DNA of 64,000 bases, from the NCBI GenBank assembly GCA_023423065.1, contig JAFAGC010000070.1, positions 46,484 to 110,483 of the forward strand. The letters run 5' to 3'. The stretch is from Pseudomonadota bacterium (GTDB lineage: Bacteria > Pseudomonadota > Gammaproteobacteria > Steroidobacterales > Steroidobacteraceae). Position 1 is the stretch's first letter. Every line of letters begins with the position of its first letter. A program made the translations under genes and the position numbers. Below the pieces are notes generated by a model that saw nothing but the letters and a program-made list of their open reading frames with translations, was not told where the DNA came from and did not search any database. This document shows positions 1 to 8,823 of the stretch, piece after piece.

Positions 1-745
1 TCGGGATGATGAAATTCGGCGCGACGCCGTGCGCGCGTTGCACCGCGAGACTGGTCGCCGCGTAGTAGACAGCCTGTGGCAGCAGCCGCCCGAGATTGAT
101 GCTGTTCGCGCTCGACAGCTCGAAGCGCGCCTTGAGCGCCGGATCGACGAACGCCTCCTTCACGAGCCGCTGGCAGTCGTCGAAGGTGCCGTTGACGCGG
201 TACGAATGCACGTTGTCGCCCCAGCAGGTGAGCTGGCGCTCCTGCGTCGGGGACACGAGGCCCTTCGGGAAAAGCACGGAGACTTCGATGTTCGGACGCT
301 GGTGGAACGCGGCCGCGACCGCGCCGCCGGTGTCGCCCGAGGTGGCCACGAGAATGTTGAGCGGCCGGGTCGCATTCCTGCGCAGCCGCTGCATCGACGC
401 CGCGAGGAAACGCGCGCCGAAGTCCTTGAACGCCGCGGTCGGGCCGTGGAACAGCTCGAGCACGGACAGCTTGCCGCCCTCCGCCACCGGCACCAGCGGC
501 GCCGGGAAATCGAACGCATCGCGCACGATGGCGCCGATCTCGGTCGCGATCGGATCGCCTGCCGCGAACGGCTCGATGAACACTTCCGCGACTTCGGGCA
601 GCGTCGTCGCGCCGTCGAACGCGGAAAGCGGAATCGTCGGCCAGGTCTCAGGAATATAGAGGCCGCCATCCGGCGCCAGGCCCTGCGTCAATGCCGCGCC
701 GAAGGAGACAGGAGCCGAGCTCCCGCGAGTGCTGATGAATTTCAT
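1..745 (-). CDS. thrC: Threonine synthase (3' end cut by window edge)
   Basis: PLP enzyme that converts O-phosphohomoserine to threonine, the last step of threonine synthesis in the cytoplasm. The protein begins MKFISTRGSSAPVSFGAAL, typical of the family, and contains the PLP-lysine segment HGPTAAFKDFGARFL near residue 105 and the SGDTGGAVAAAF phosphate-binding loop near residue 145. About 248 residues are visible; the C-terminal part lies outside the window. The ATG start lies 36 bp downstream of the thrB stop, so this is the third gene of a leftward thrA-thrB-thrC operon. Nothing unusual is visible in the part present, and identification is secure from motifs plus context. Confidence 0.95.
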   Translation of the reverse strand, partial: MKFISTRGSSAPVSFGAALTQGLAPDGGLYIPETWPTIPLSAFDGATTLPEVAEVFIEPFAAGDPIATEIGAIVRDAFDFPAPLVPVAEGGKLSVLELFHGPTAAFKDFGARFLAASMQRLRRNATRPLNILVATSGDTGGAVAAAFHQRPNIEVSVLFPKGLVSPTQERQLTCWGDNVHSYRVNGTFDDCQRLVKEAFVDPALKARFELSSANSINLGRLLPQAVYYAATSLAVQRAHGVAPNFIIP

Positions 746-781
746 GTGGGGGTGGGGCGGCACCGGACTTTCAACTGGGGA

Positions 782-1723
782 TTACGCCTGGCTCACGACA
801 TGCGCGCCGGTCGAGGAGATCGGGACGATCCAGTGATCGACCTTCATGTCGGAAGCCTTGAACGCGGCGACCATCGCGTCGCGCACGCGCGGCGCATCGC
901 AGTCGAGCGACCACGCGAACATCGACGGGCCCGCGCCGGAGATCGTGCAGCCGAGCGCGTTGTTCGCCATCGCGGCCGCGCGCACGTTGTCGAAGCCCGG
1001 AATGAGCTGCGAACGCTGCTTCTCGATGATCACGTCCTCGAACGATGCGCGGATCACGTCGAGATCGTTCGAATAGCAACCGGAAATGAAGCCCGCGAGG
1101 TTCGCGGTCTGCCAGATGAAATCGGACATCGGCACTTCTTTCTTGAGAATGCCGCGCGCCTGCTTCGTCGACAGGAACAGGTGCGGATGCACGAGGATCG
1201 CGCGGATGCCGTTCGGCACCGGAATCTGCTTCACGCGCGGATTGTCGATGCCGACGGTGAGCACGAGGCCGCCGAACAGGCTCGGGCTGATGTTGTCGAC
1301 GTGCAGCGAACCCGAGGATACGGCCTCGCCCTGCATCGCGAACTTGAGTAGTTCGATCTTGGTGAGCTGGTTGGACAGCAGCGCGTTCGCCGCGACCACT
1401 GCCGCGACGGCGGAAGCCGCGGAGCCACCCAGGCCGGAGCCCAGCGGAATGCCCTTGTGGATCGACGCGGCGAAGCCGAAGCCCGGGTTCAGCGCCTGCT
1501 GCATGGCAAGCAGCGCGCGACCCGCGGTGTTCTTCTCGGGATCGCTCGGAATGTTCGTGACGACGCCGGTCGCGCCCGTCATGACGACGCCCGGCTTGTC
1601 CGTGCGCTCCACGGTCACCGAATCGCCGAGCACGTCGACCGAGAAGCCGAGGATGTCGAAGCCGATCGCGACGTTCGCCGCGGAAGCCGGTGCGAACGCG
1701 GTTGCCTTCGTCACCGCGCTCAC
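782..1723 (-). CDS. thrB: Homoserine kinase
   Basis: GHMP-family kinase (313 aa) that phosphorylates homoserine for threonine synthase. The GHMP ATP-binding loop reads IPLGSGLGGSAASAVA near residue 90, and a C-terminal GCTISGAGPSMFAW segment matches the family's third motif. The GTG start overlaps the thrA stop (GTGA), indicating translational coupling; the reading frame continues far upstream, but only inside thrA, so the GTG is chosen. It sits between thrA and thrC as in other gammaproteobacterial threonine operons. Length agrees with the usual 300-320 residues. Confidence 0.95.
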   Translation of the reverse strand: MSAVTKATAFAPASAANVAIGFDILGFSVDVLGDSVTVERTDKPGVVMTGATGVVTNIPSDPEKNTAGRALLAMQQALNPGFGFAASIHKGIPLGSGLGGSAASAVAAVVAANALLSNQLTKIELLKFAMQGEAVSSGSLHVDNISPSLFGGLVLTVGIDNPRVKQIPVPNGIRAILVHPHLFLSTKQARGILKKEVPMSDFIWQTANLAGFISGCYSNDLDVIRASFEDVIIEKQRSQLIPGFDNVRAAAMANNALGCTISGAGPSMFAWSLDCDAPRVRDAMVAAFKASDMKVDHWIVPISSTGAHVVSQA

Positions 1724-4209
1724 AGGTGTGCTCCCAGGTAGCTGCACACGCGCAGCAGGTCGGCGAACACACCCGCCGCCGTGACTTCCGGACCCGCGCC
1801 CGGGCCCTGCACGATGAGCGGGTTCGTGTTGTAACGCGCCGTGGCGTAACGCACGACGTTGTCCGTCAGCGCGATGTTCGCGAACGCGTGCGTGCGATCG
1901 AGCTCGCGTACGCCCACCGACGCCTTGCCGTCGGCGGTCAGGCGGCCCATGTACCGCAGCACCTTGCCGCGCGCCGCCGCCGCGTCGAAACGCTTCTTCA
2001 TCTCGTCGTCGTACTTCGGCAGACCGTTCATGAAATCGTCGATCGAGCCCTTCTCGAGCCCCGGCGGAATGAGGCTCTCGACTTCGACGTCTTTCATCTC
2101 GAGCTTCAGGCCCATCTCGCGGCCGAGGATGATGACCTTGCGCACGAAGTCGGTGCCCGAGAGGTCGTCGCGCGGATCCGGCTCGGTGTAACCCTTCGCC
2201 TTCGCATCCTTGACGATCTGCGAGAACGGCGTCTTGCCGTCGTACACGTTGAACAGATAGGCCAGCGTGCCGGAGAAGATGCCCTCGACACTCGAGATCT
2301 TGTCGCCGGTCTCGCGCAGGTCGCGCAGCGTCGAGATCACGGGCAGGCCCGCGCCCACCGTGGCTTCGTATAGATAGGACGAGCTGCCGAGACGGCGCGC
2401 CTCCTTCAGCGACTCGTAGTACGCGAGCGGCCCGCTGTTCGCCTTCTTGTTCGGCGTCACCACGTGGATACCGGCCTCGAGCCACTCCGCGTAATGCTTC
2501 GCCACACCCTCGTCCGCCGTGCAGTCGAGGATGACGGTGTGCGGCAGGTGATCGACGTGCAGATGCTCGGTGAACTTCGCGATGTCGGCCGGCGTCTTGC
2601 TCGCCTCGAGCGCGGCTTTCCAGCCACTCACGGCGATGCCCTGCTCCGACAGCAGCATCTTCCTGCTGGTCATGATGCCGCGCAGGCGCAGGTCGAGCTT
2701 GAAGTCGCGCAGCAGTCGCTCGCGCTCCGCCTCGATCTGCTCGAGCAACACGCGGCCCACCGCGCCCGGGCCGATGAGGCCGATCGAAATCGTGTGCGGC
2801 GATAGATAGAAGCCGGAGTGCACGGCGCGCAGCGCGCGCGTCGCGTCCTTGCCGTCGACGACCACCGAGATGTTGCGCTCGGAGGCGCCCTGCGCGATCG
2901 CGTGCACGTTGACGCTCGCGGAACCGAGCGCGTTGAACACCTGGCCGGAAACGCCCGGCAGGCCGGCCATGCCGTCGCCGACCACGGCGAGGATGGCGAG
3001 GTCCTTGTCGACCTGGATGCTCTGGATCTGCCCTTCCTTGATCTCGCGGTCGAATGCGGCCGAAACGACGCGCGCGGCGCGTTCCGCCTCCACGCCCGGA
3101 ATCGCGCAGCAGATCGAATGCTCCGAACTACCCTGCGAGATCAGGATGACGGAGATGCCCTCCTCGCGCAGCGCGCCGAACAGTCGATGCGCGGTGCCGG
3201 GCACGCCGATCATGCCGGCGCCCTCGACGTTCACCATCGCGATGTTCTCGATCGAGGTGATGCCCTTCACGGGCAGCCGGGAATTCGGTTTCGCGCAGAT
3301 CAGCGAGCCCTGCTTCTGCGGGGCGAACGTGTTGCGGATCCAGATCGGGATGCCGCGGCCCACGGCCGGCGCCATCGTCTGCGGATGGATGACCTTCGCG
3401 CCGAAGTACGCGAGCTCCATCGCTTCGTTGTACGACAGCGCGTCGATGACCTTCGCGTCGGGCACGCGGCGCGGGTCCGCGGACAACACGCCGTCGACGT
3501 CGGTCCAGATGTGGATCTCGCTCGCGTCGAGCAGCGAGCCGAAGATCGAGCCCGAGAAGTCCGAGCCGTTGCGACCCAGCGTCGTCTGCACGCCGTTGGG
3601 CTTGGAGGCGATGAAGCCGGTGATGATCAGCGTGCCCTGGAAGTCCGGGCCCACGAGCGCCTTCAACTTGGCGCGCGACTCGTCCCAGAGCACGGCGGGA
3701 CCCAGCGGACCCCACTCGACCACCACGGCCTGGCGCGCATCGACCCAGCGGACATCGCCCGGACGTTTCGCGCGCGCCGCGAAGAACTCGCGGAACAGCT
3801 TGGTCGACCAGATCTCGCCGTAACCGGCGATGAGGTCGCGCACGTTGTTGGCCGCCGAACGCGTCAGCTTGACGGTGTGCAGGATGCCTTCGATGTCGTG
3901 ACGATCGCGATCGAACGCCGCCATGTAGAGCTGGAGCGCTTCGGGCTCGAGCAGCGCCTCGGCGATGGTGTTGTGGCGCGCGCGCAGGGCGTCGAGCTCG
4001 CCGCGATACGCGTCGTCCTGGGCCTCGGCCCGGGCGACGAGGTTGAGCAATGCATCGGTGACGCCGCGACAGGCGGAAAGCACCACACCCAGGCGACCCG
4101 CGGGAAGTGAATCGAGGATGTGGGCGACGCGCTTGAAGCATTCGGCGTCCGCGACCGAAGAACCGCCGAATTTGTGTACGACCCAGGCGGCAGGGTCAGG
4201 AGCTGGCAT
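1720..4209 (-). CDS. thrA: Bifunctional aspartokinase / homoserine dehydrogenase I
   Basis: Fused enzyme (829 aa) catalysing the first and third steps of the aspartate-to-threonine route. The N-terminal aspartokinase carries VVHKFGGSSVAD near residue 10; central ACT-type regulatory repeats (MVNVEGAGMIGVPG and AILAVVGDGMAGLPG) suggest threonine feedback; the C-terminal homoserine dehydrogenase starts near residue 470 with the Rossmann loop GLIGPGAVGRVLLEQ. I chose the ATG at 4209, nine residues before the kinase strand; an in-frame ATG at 4299 would add 30 residues that overlap the leader hairpins. First gene of thrABC. Its leader contains an attenuator-like set of competing repeats, described separately. 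Confidence 0.95.
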   Translation of the reverse strand: MPAPDPAAWVVHKFGGSSVADAECFKRVAHILDSLPAGRLGVVLSACRGVTDALLNLVARAEAQDDAYRGELDALRARHNTIAEALLEPEALQLYMAAFDRDRHDIEGILHTVKLTRSAANNVRDLIAGYGEIWSTKLFREFFAARAKRPGDVRWVDARQAVVVEWGPLGPAVLWDESRAKLKALVGPDFQGTLIITGFIASKPNGVQTTLGRNGSDFSGSIFGSLLDASEIHIWTDVDGVLSADPRRVPDAKVIDALSYNEAMELAYFGAKVIHPQTMAPAVGRGIPIWIRNTFAPQKQGSLICAKPNSRLPVKGITSIENIAMVNVEGAGMIGVPGTAHRLFGALREEGISVILISQGSSEHSICCAIPGVEAERAARVVSAAFDREIKEGQIQSIQVDKDLAILAVVGDGMAGLPGVSGQVFNALGSASVNVHAIAQGASERNISVVVDGKDATRALRAVHSGFYLSPHTISIGLIGPGAVGRVLLEQIEAERERLLRDFKLDLRLRGIMTSRKMLLSEQGIAVSGWKAALEASKTPADIAKFTEHLHVDHLPHTVILDCTADEGVAKHYAEWLEAGIHVVTPNKKANSGPLAYYESLKEARRLGSSSYLYEATVGAGLPVISTLRDLRETGDKISSVEGIFSGTLAYLFNVYDGKTPFSQIVKDAKAKGYTEPDPRDDLSGTDFVRKVIILGREMGLKLEMKDVEVESLIPPGLEKGSIDDFMNGLPKYDDEMKKRFDAAAARGKVLRYMGRLTADGKASVGVRELDRTHAFANIALTDNVVRYATARYNTNPLIVQGPGAGPEVTAAGVFADLLRVCSYLGAHL

Positions 4210-4227
4210 GAAGGATTGGGACCTGGA

Positions 4228-4277
4228 GGGTGCAAAAAAGCCCGGCAAATCTACTAGTTGCACCCCTACGGGTGCAA
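4228..4277 (-). promoter_or_regulatory. Attenuator-like competing hairpins in the thrA leader
   Basis: Read on the minus strand upstream of thrA, an 8-nt arm TTGCACCC (4277-4270) is followed by GGGTGCAA (4265-4258) and again by TTGCACCC (4235-4228). The middle arm can pair with either flanking arm, giving two mutually exclusive hairpins, and a T6 run stands directly before the third arm. Arms and order are seen directly; a regulatory role is inferred. No threonine- or isoleucine-rich leader peptide is evident, so a classical ribosome-stalling mechanism is not supported. Confidence 0.4.
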
Positions 4278-4314
4278 GCACGGGGCGCCGGGATTGCATA
4301 TATTTGCGACACAG

Positions 4315-5385
4315 ATGAGTCTCCACCGGCTTCTGCCCTTGTACGAGCGAGCACGCCTCGCGAACGAGCCCCTCGTGCTCGCCACCGTCATCCGGACCGG
4401 TGGCTCGACCTATGCCAAACCCGGCGCCCAGATGCTGATCGCGGCCCATGGCGAATACGCGGGTCTGCTGTCCGGCGGATGCCTCGAGGGCGACCTGCGG
4501 GAGCATGCCCGGGAGGTCGCGAAAACGGGCGCCGCGCGGATCGTGAGCTACGACCTGCGCAGCAGCACGGACCAGCTCTTCGGGTTGGGCGCGGGCTGTG
4601 AGGGCGCCATGGACGTGCTCCTGACGCGAGCCGGCCCCGAGGATGGATGGCAGCCGCTGCCGTATCTCGCGGGCGCGTGGCAGCGCGCGGAGACCTCGCG
4701 GCTGGCGTTCGTGATCCGCACCGGTGAATCGAACATCGCGCTCGGGACGATTTTTCCGGCCGAGGGCGATGTGCCCGAATCGGTGCGCGGCGATGCTGCC
4801 CTGCGCGAGCTGTTCGACGAGGCCGTGTGCGTGAGCGGCACGGCGATCGCGCGTGCGCCGCGGCTCGACGTCGAGATCTTCGTCGCCACCTTCGCGCCGC
4901 CGCCGCGCCTGCTGATGTTGGGCGGCGGTCCCGATGCGCGGCCCGTGGCCGAGCTCGCCGATTTCCTCGGCTGGCGCGTCACCGTGGTCGATCATCGCGC
5001 GGCCTATCTCGTGCCCGCGCGTTTTCCGGCGTCGGTGCGGCTGGTGGAGTCGCGCACCACCGAGCTCGCGACGGCGGTGAAGCTGGCCGACTACGCGGCG
5101 GCCATCGTGATGAGCCACCACCTGGAATCGGATCAGAACTACCTGCGCGCGCTCGCGCACAGCGCCGTGCCCTACGTCGGCCTGCTCGGCCCCGCCGCGC
5201 GCCGCGAGAAATTGCTGCAGGACCTCGGCGCCGATGCCGGGCCCTTGCGCGAACGCCTGCGCGCCCCCGTCGGCCTCGACATCGGCGGCCGCGCCCCCGA
5301 GTCCATCGCGTTGTCGATCGTCGGCGAGGTCCACGCCTTCCTCAACGGCCGCGCCGGCCGCCCCTTCACCGAGACCGCCCGATGA
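4315..5385 (+). CDS. XdhC/CoxI family molybdenum hydroxylase maturation protein
   Basis: Family members bind molybdenum cofactor, help sulfurate it and insert it into xanthine-dehydrogenase-type enzymes. The 356-aa protein has an N-terminal XdhC/CoxI domain with LSGGCLEGDLREHA and GLGAGCEGAMDVLL, and a C-terminal Rossmann domain with LLMLGGGPDARPVAE and the family signature VMSHHLESDQNYLRAL. The frame is open from 4258, but the extra 19 residues are encoded by the thrA leader repeats, so MSLHRLLPLYERAR at 4315 is preferred. Divergent from thrA. No molybdenum hydroxylase lies in the window; the likely partner is the MocA-like nucleotidyltransferase at 8824. Confidence 0.85.
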   Translation: MSLHRLLPLYERARLANEPLVLATVIRTGGSTYAKPGAQMLIAAHGEYAGLLSGGCLEGDLREHAREVAKTGAARIVSYDLRSSTDQLFGLGAGCEGAMDVLLTRAGPEDGWQPLPYLAGAWQRAETSRLAFVIRTGESNIALGTIFPAEGDVPESVRGDAALRELFDEAVCVSGTAIARAPRLDVEIFVATFAPPPRLLMLGGGPDARPVAELADFLGWRVTVVDHRAAYLVPARFPASVRLVESRTTELATAVKLADYAAAIVMSHHLESDQNYLRALAHSAVPYVGLLGPAARREKLLQDLGADAGPLRERLRAPVGLDIGGRAPESIALSIVGEVHAFLNGRAGRPFTETAR

Positions 5386-5458
5386 CCGTCGGTGCCCGGC
5401 CCCAGAGATCTGGAATTGCCGGGTTCCGGTGCCTGGCACCGCTACCCGGTAAAAGTCG

Positions 5459-6271
5459 GTGAGCGAGGAACTCCTGGGGCTGATGCTTGCGCTGGCGGTG
5501 TCCGGCGTGATCGCCGGGTTCGTCGCGGGGTTGCTGGGCGTCGGCGGCGGCATCGTCACGGTGCCGGTGCTCGAGTACGCGCTGCGGTTCGCGGACGTGC
5601 CGGCTGACTACCGCATGCACGTCGCGGTCGCGACGTCGCTCGCGGCCATCATCCCGACCTCGATCAGCTCGGCGCGCACGCACCATGCGCACGGCGCCGT
5701 CGATCGGGAACTCGCGCGGAGCTGGGGCGCGCCCATCGTGATCGGCGCGATCCTCGGCAGCTTCTTCGCATCACACGCACCGCTGTTCGTGCTGGCCGGC
5801 GTATTCGGCACCGTCGCATTGCTGATCGCCGCGAAGATGCTGCTGCCGCTCGACGACCTGCGCTTCGCGCAGAACGTGCCGCGGCGCGCGGGCGGCGGCG
5901 CGCTCGCCACGCTCATCGGCATCGTCTCGGCCATGATGGGAATCGGCGGCGGCACGCTCACGGTGCCCACGCTGAATCTGTGCGGCTACCCGATCCACCG
6001 CGCGGTGGGCACGGCCGCGTTCTTCGGCATCTTCATCAGCATCCCGGGAACGGTGGCCTATCTACTGGCGCGCCCGCCGGCCGAACTACCCTGGGCCACG
6101 GTCGGCTTCGTGAGCCTGATCGGCCTCGCCATCATCGCGCCCGGATCGATGCTGACCGCGAAACTCGGCGCGCGGGTCGCGCACCGGCTCAGCCGACGAA
6201 GGCTCTCGCAGGCGTTCGGGTTCTTCCTGCTGATCGTCGGCGCGCGGATGCTCTACCGCGCGTTCGCCTGA
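5459..6271 (+). CDS. TauE/SafE family permease (probable sulfite/organosulfur exporter)
   Basis: Integral membrane protein (270 aa, about eight hydrophobic segments) with the duplicated signature of the TauE/SafE family: GLLGVGGGIVTVPVL in the first half and MMGIGGGTLTVPTL in the second. Members export sulfite, sulfonates or related anions; the substrate cannot be read from sequence. The GTG start at 5459 gives a cytoplasmic MSEELLGL lead into the first helix. It follows the XdhC-like gene by 73 bp in the same direction, and its 3' end overlaps the convergent M48 peptidase by 19 bp. Confidence 0.85.
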   Translation: MSEELLGLMLALAVSGVIAGFVAGLLGVGGGIVTVPVLEYALRFADVPADYRMHVAVATSLAAIIPTSISSARTHHAHGAVDRELARSWGAPIVIGAILGSFFASHAPLFVLAGVFGTVALLIAAKMLLPLDDLRFAQNVPRRAGGGALATLIGIVSAMMGIGGGTLTVPTLNLCGYPIHRAVGTAAFFGIFISIPGTVAYLLARPPAELPWATVGFVSLIGLAIIAPGSMLTAKLGARVAHRLSRRRLSQAFGFFLLIVGARMLYRAFA

Positions 6272-8409
6272 GACGTCCGCGCGACGTCGCTGTCTTCGTA
6301 GACGACGTCCGGCGGCAGTACCGGCACCGGGCAGTCGACCAGCAGGCAGGTCGCGCGCAGCAGGTCCACCTGGGGCACGGTCAGGGCGCCACCCACCGAG
6401 ATCACGCGCACCATGCCTTCCGCGAAGGCGCGTTTGCCGGTGGGATGAATCTGCGCGACGCCCGCGATCGCGGCGTCGAGCTGCGCCGGCGCGGCCAATG
6501 CTTCCGGATACGACGCCCACTTCGGCGGCGGCAGCAATCCCATGAGGCCCGCGCGATACGCATTCTGACCCTGGTTGCCGGCCGGGAAGCGGCACCTCGC
6601 GAGCGCGGCATACAAGGCGCACACCGCTTCCGCGCGCTCCGGCAGCGGGACCGGCGGCTGTGTGTCCTCCGCTTTCTGCGGAGCCTTTTCCGGAGTCTTG
6701 ACGAGCTTCTTCTCGAGCAGTCGCGTCACGGCGTGACGCAGCATGTCGCCCGTCGCCACGGTTGGCGCGAAGGCGCGCGCGACCGCGCGCAGCCGCTTGC
6801 GCTGCGCCGGATCCATGTTCTCGAGCAGCGGCAGCAGGTCGATGAGAAACGGCAGTTTCGACGCCGGCGCGAGTTGCGCGATGCGCGCGATCTGCGCCTG
6901 GGTCTCTTTCATCAGTTCGATGCCGAGCACGGGCGCGAGCTTCGTGAGCTGCATGCGCCACTTCGCCGGCTCCGACGCGAGCATGGTCGCGACGAACGCG
7001 CCCTGCACGGCTTCGGGCGAGCCTTCGATCTGTCCGAGGTAGGAAACGATCGCGTGCTGCTGTTCCTCGCTCAGGCGATCGCGCAGCACGTCCGGAGGCA
7101 ACACGCGGCCCGCGAACTTGCGCACGCCGCTGGTCATCGTGTCGGCCAGGGAAAGACCGCCCAGTCGAATGCTGCTGGCACTCGCGGGCATCGACGCCGG
7201 CGCGGGCGCGGTCGCCCCCGCATCCGCTTCCGCGGGTTTCGCGGCCGCGGCCGGCTCGGCGGCGGCAGCCGCCAGCACCACGCCCGCGATCACGGGACTC
7301 GTCATGCCCAGCGCGCCCTTTTCCAACGGAGCTTGCGGCGGCGGTGGCGGCTCACCGGCCGCGGCGGCCTCCTCGGCCAGTTGTTTGGCGACCAGACGGC
7401 GGCGTTCCTCGCTCACCAGCGATTTGAAACGGCTTGGCGTCACGCGCGAGTCGAGCGCGCGCACGCGCTCCTCGAGCGTCGGGTGAGTCGCGAAGAAGCT
7501 GCCGAACTTGGATGCCCACGAAGGCTCGCTGCTCGCGATGAACATGTGCGCCACGCCGGCGGCGGCCGCGTGTTCGAGACGGGTGCCCGCGTGATTCGCG
7601 GCCATCGCGACGAACGCGCTCTGCAGCGCGCCGGGATTGCGCGTGAACTGCACGGCCGAGGCATCCGCGAGATGTTCGCGGCGCCGCGAGATCGCGGCCT
7701 GCAGCATGCGGCCCGCGACCATGCCGACGCTGCCCGCGGCCCAGATGCCGAGCGCGATCATCTTGAGGCGCGCCGCGTCCTTGCCGCGGCTGCGGCCGCG
7801 CAGCATGCGCAGCGCGATGTCGGTGATGACCCAGAGACCGAAGACCCACGCGGCGAGCCGCATGTTGAGTTTCATGTCGCCGTTGAGGATGTGGCTGAAC
7901 TCGTGGCCGACGACTGCTTGCAGCTGCTCGCGATCGAATGCGTCGAGCGCGCCCTGCGTGACGGCCACCGCCGCCTCGTCGGGCGAATGCCCGGCCGCGA
8001 ACGCGTTGATGGCTTCTTCGTCGGGCAGTACGAAAACCTGCGGTTTCCTGATGCGCGCCGCGATCGCCATTTCCTCGACCACGTTGACCAGGCGCTGGCG
8101 CTTGAGATCGCCGTCGTTCGCGGTCACGGGGACGCCGCCGAGCGCGCGCGCCACCGCCGCCCCACCGGCGCGCAGCTGCGAGAACTTGTAGAGCGACGAA
8201 CACAGGATGATCGCGCCGACCACGCCCGAGATCCCGAACACGATTCCCGGGTTCTCCACGAGCTCGCTCGGCGGCACGCCGAACCCGACGATCACGATGA
8301 GATTGATGACCAGAATGACGAGCAGCATGGCGGCAATGAATCCGCCCACCAGGATCCGGGTGTATTTGCGCTGCGTATCCTGTCGCTGGAAGAACTGAGT
8401 ACCGCTCAC
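6253..8409 (-). CDS. M48 family membrane metallopeptidase with long C-terminal extension
   Basis: Zinc endopeptidase (718 aa from a GTG start, MSGTQFFQRQDTQRKYT) related to HtpX. Two N-terminal membrane helices (about residues 20-45 and 55-80) precede the catalytic domain with HEFSH near residue 168 and the downstream zinc ligand in REHLADASAVQFTRNP. After about residue 290 comes an extension of roughly 400 residues rich in Ala/Pro linkers with no motif I recognise, which makes it more than twice the size of HtpX. The frame continues upstream, but the extra residues look non-coding. It likely works at the inner membrane; substrate and the role of the extension are unknown. Confidence 0.85.
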   Translation of the reverse strand: MSGTQFFQRQDTQRKYTRILVGGFIAAMLLVILVINLIVIVGFGVPPSELVENPGIVFGISGVVGAIILCSSLYKFSQLRAGGAAVARALGGVPVTANDGDLKRQRLVNVVEEMAIAARIRKPQVFVLPDEEAINAFAAGHSPDEAAVAVTQGALDAFDREQLQAVVGHEFSHILNGDMKLNMRLAAWVFGLWVITDIALRMLRGRSRGKDAARLKMIALGIWAAGSVGMVAGRMLQAAISRRREHLADASAVQFTRNPGALQSAFVAMAANHAGTRLEHAAAAGVAHMFIASSEPSWASKFGSFFATHPTLEERVRALDSRVTPSRFKSLVSEERRRLVAKQLAEEAAAAGEPPPPPQAPLEKGALGMTSPVIAGVVLAAAAAEPAAAAKPAEADAGATAPAPASMPASASSIRLGGLSLADTMTSGVRKFAGRVLPPDVLRDRLSEEQQHAIVSYLGQIEGSPEAVQGAFVATMLASEPAKWRMQLTKLAPVLGIELMKETQAQIARIAQLAPASKLPFLIDLLPLLENMDPAQRKRLRAVARAFAPTVATGDMLRHAVTRLLEKKLVKTPEKAPQKAEDTQPPVPLPERAEAVCALYAALARCRFPAGNQGQNAYRAGLMGLLPPPKWASYPEALAAPAQLDAAIAGVAQIHPTGKRAFAEGMVRVISVGGALTVPQVDLLRATCLLVDCPVPVLPPDVVYEDSDVARTSQANAR

Positions 8410-8593
8410 CGTCTCGCTAACCCTTTGAAAAGGCGTGGACTGAACAGAACGCAAACTACCCTCAAACGGCCTGGCCGGGCGTGCGCTGGCGCACGCGGGG
8501 CGGCAAAAAAGTCGCTCCAGATGAGACCCGTTTAACGTTCGCAGGGGCCCCTGGGCGGGGCGGGCGAAGGCAACCGGGTTAATATCCCGTCCC

Positions 8594-8818
8594 ATGAATC
8601 TCGAGCCGCAAAAGTCCGATTCCGGAATCCGTACCCTGGGCGGCACGGCGCGCCTGTTCGTCGGCCTCGCAATTCTCGTGCTCGCGGCGATGGCAATCCT
8701 GACAGTGCTCGAAGTCATCCCGCGCGAGGCATTCAGCGAGGTGGCGGCCAAGGCCGCGATCATCGTCGGCATCTGCGCCGTCGCGTCGGTCGCGATCGGG
8801 TTCCTGACCCGACGTTAG
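8594..8818 (+). CDS. Small two-helix membrane protein, unknown
   Basis: 74-aa protein with a short charged N-terminus (MNLEPQKSDSGIRTLGG) and two hydrophobic helices (about residues 20-40 and 52-70) ending in basic TRR. I do not recognise a family. The ATG fits high-GC coding bias, and the stop lies only 5 bp before the start of the MocA-like gene, so the two are probably cotranscribed. A 184-bp spacer separates it from the divergent M48 peptidase and presumably holds both promoters. Confidence 0.7.
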   Translation: MNLEPQKSDSGIRTLGGTARLFVGLAILVLAAMAILTVLEVIPREAFSEVAAKAAIIVGICAVASVAIGFLTRR

Positions 8819-8823
8819 GTCCG

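Noticed and set aside
29..1351. Long Arg/His-rich open frame on the plus strand opposite thrC and thrB
   Set aside because: Low-complexity antisense frame typical of high-GC codon bias; the opposite strand encodes clear ThrC and ThrB motifs.
4210..5559. N-terminal extension of thrA over the XdhC-like gene
   Set aside because: Only an open frame; the aspartokinase fold begins just after the ATG at 4209.
5980..8535. 851-codon open frame on the plus strand
   Set aside because: Antisense to the M48 peptidase, Arg-rich composition, no domain or start signal.
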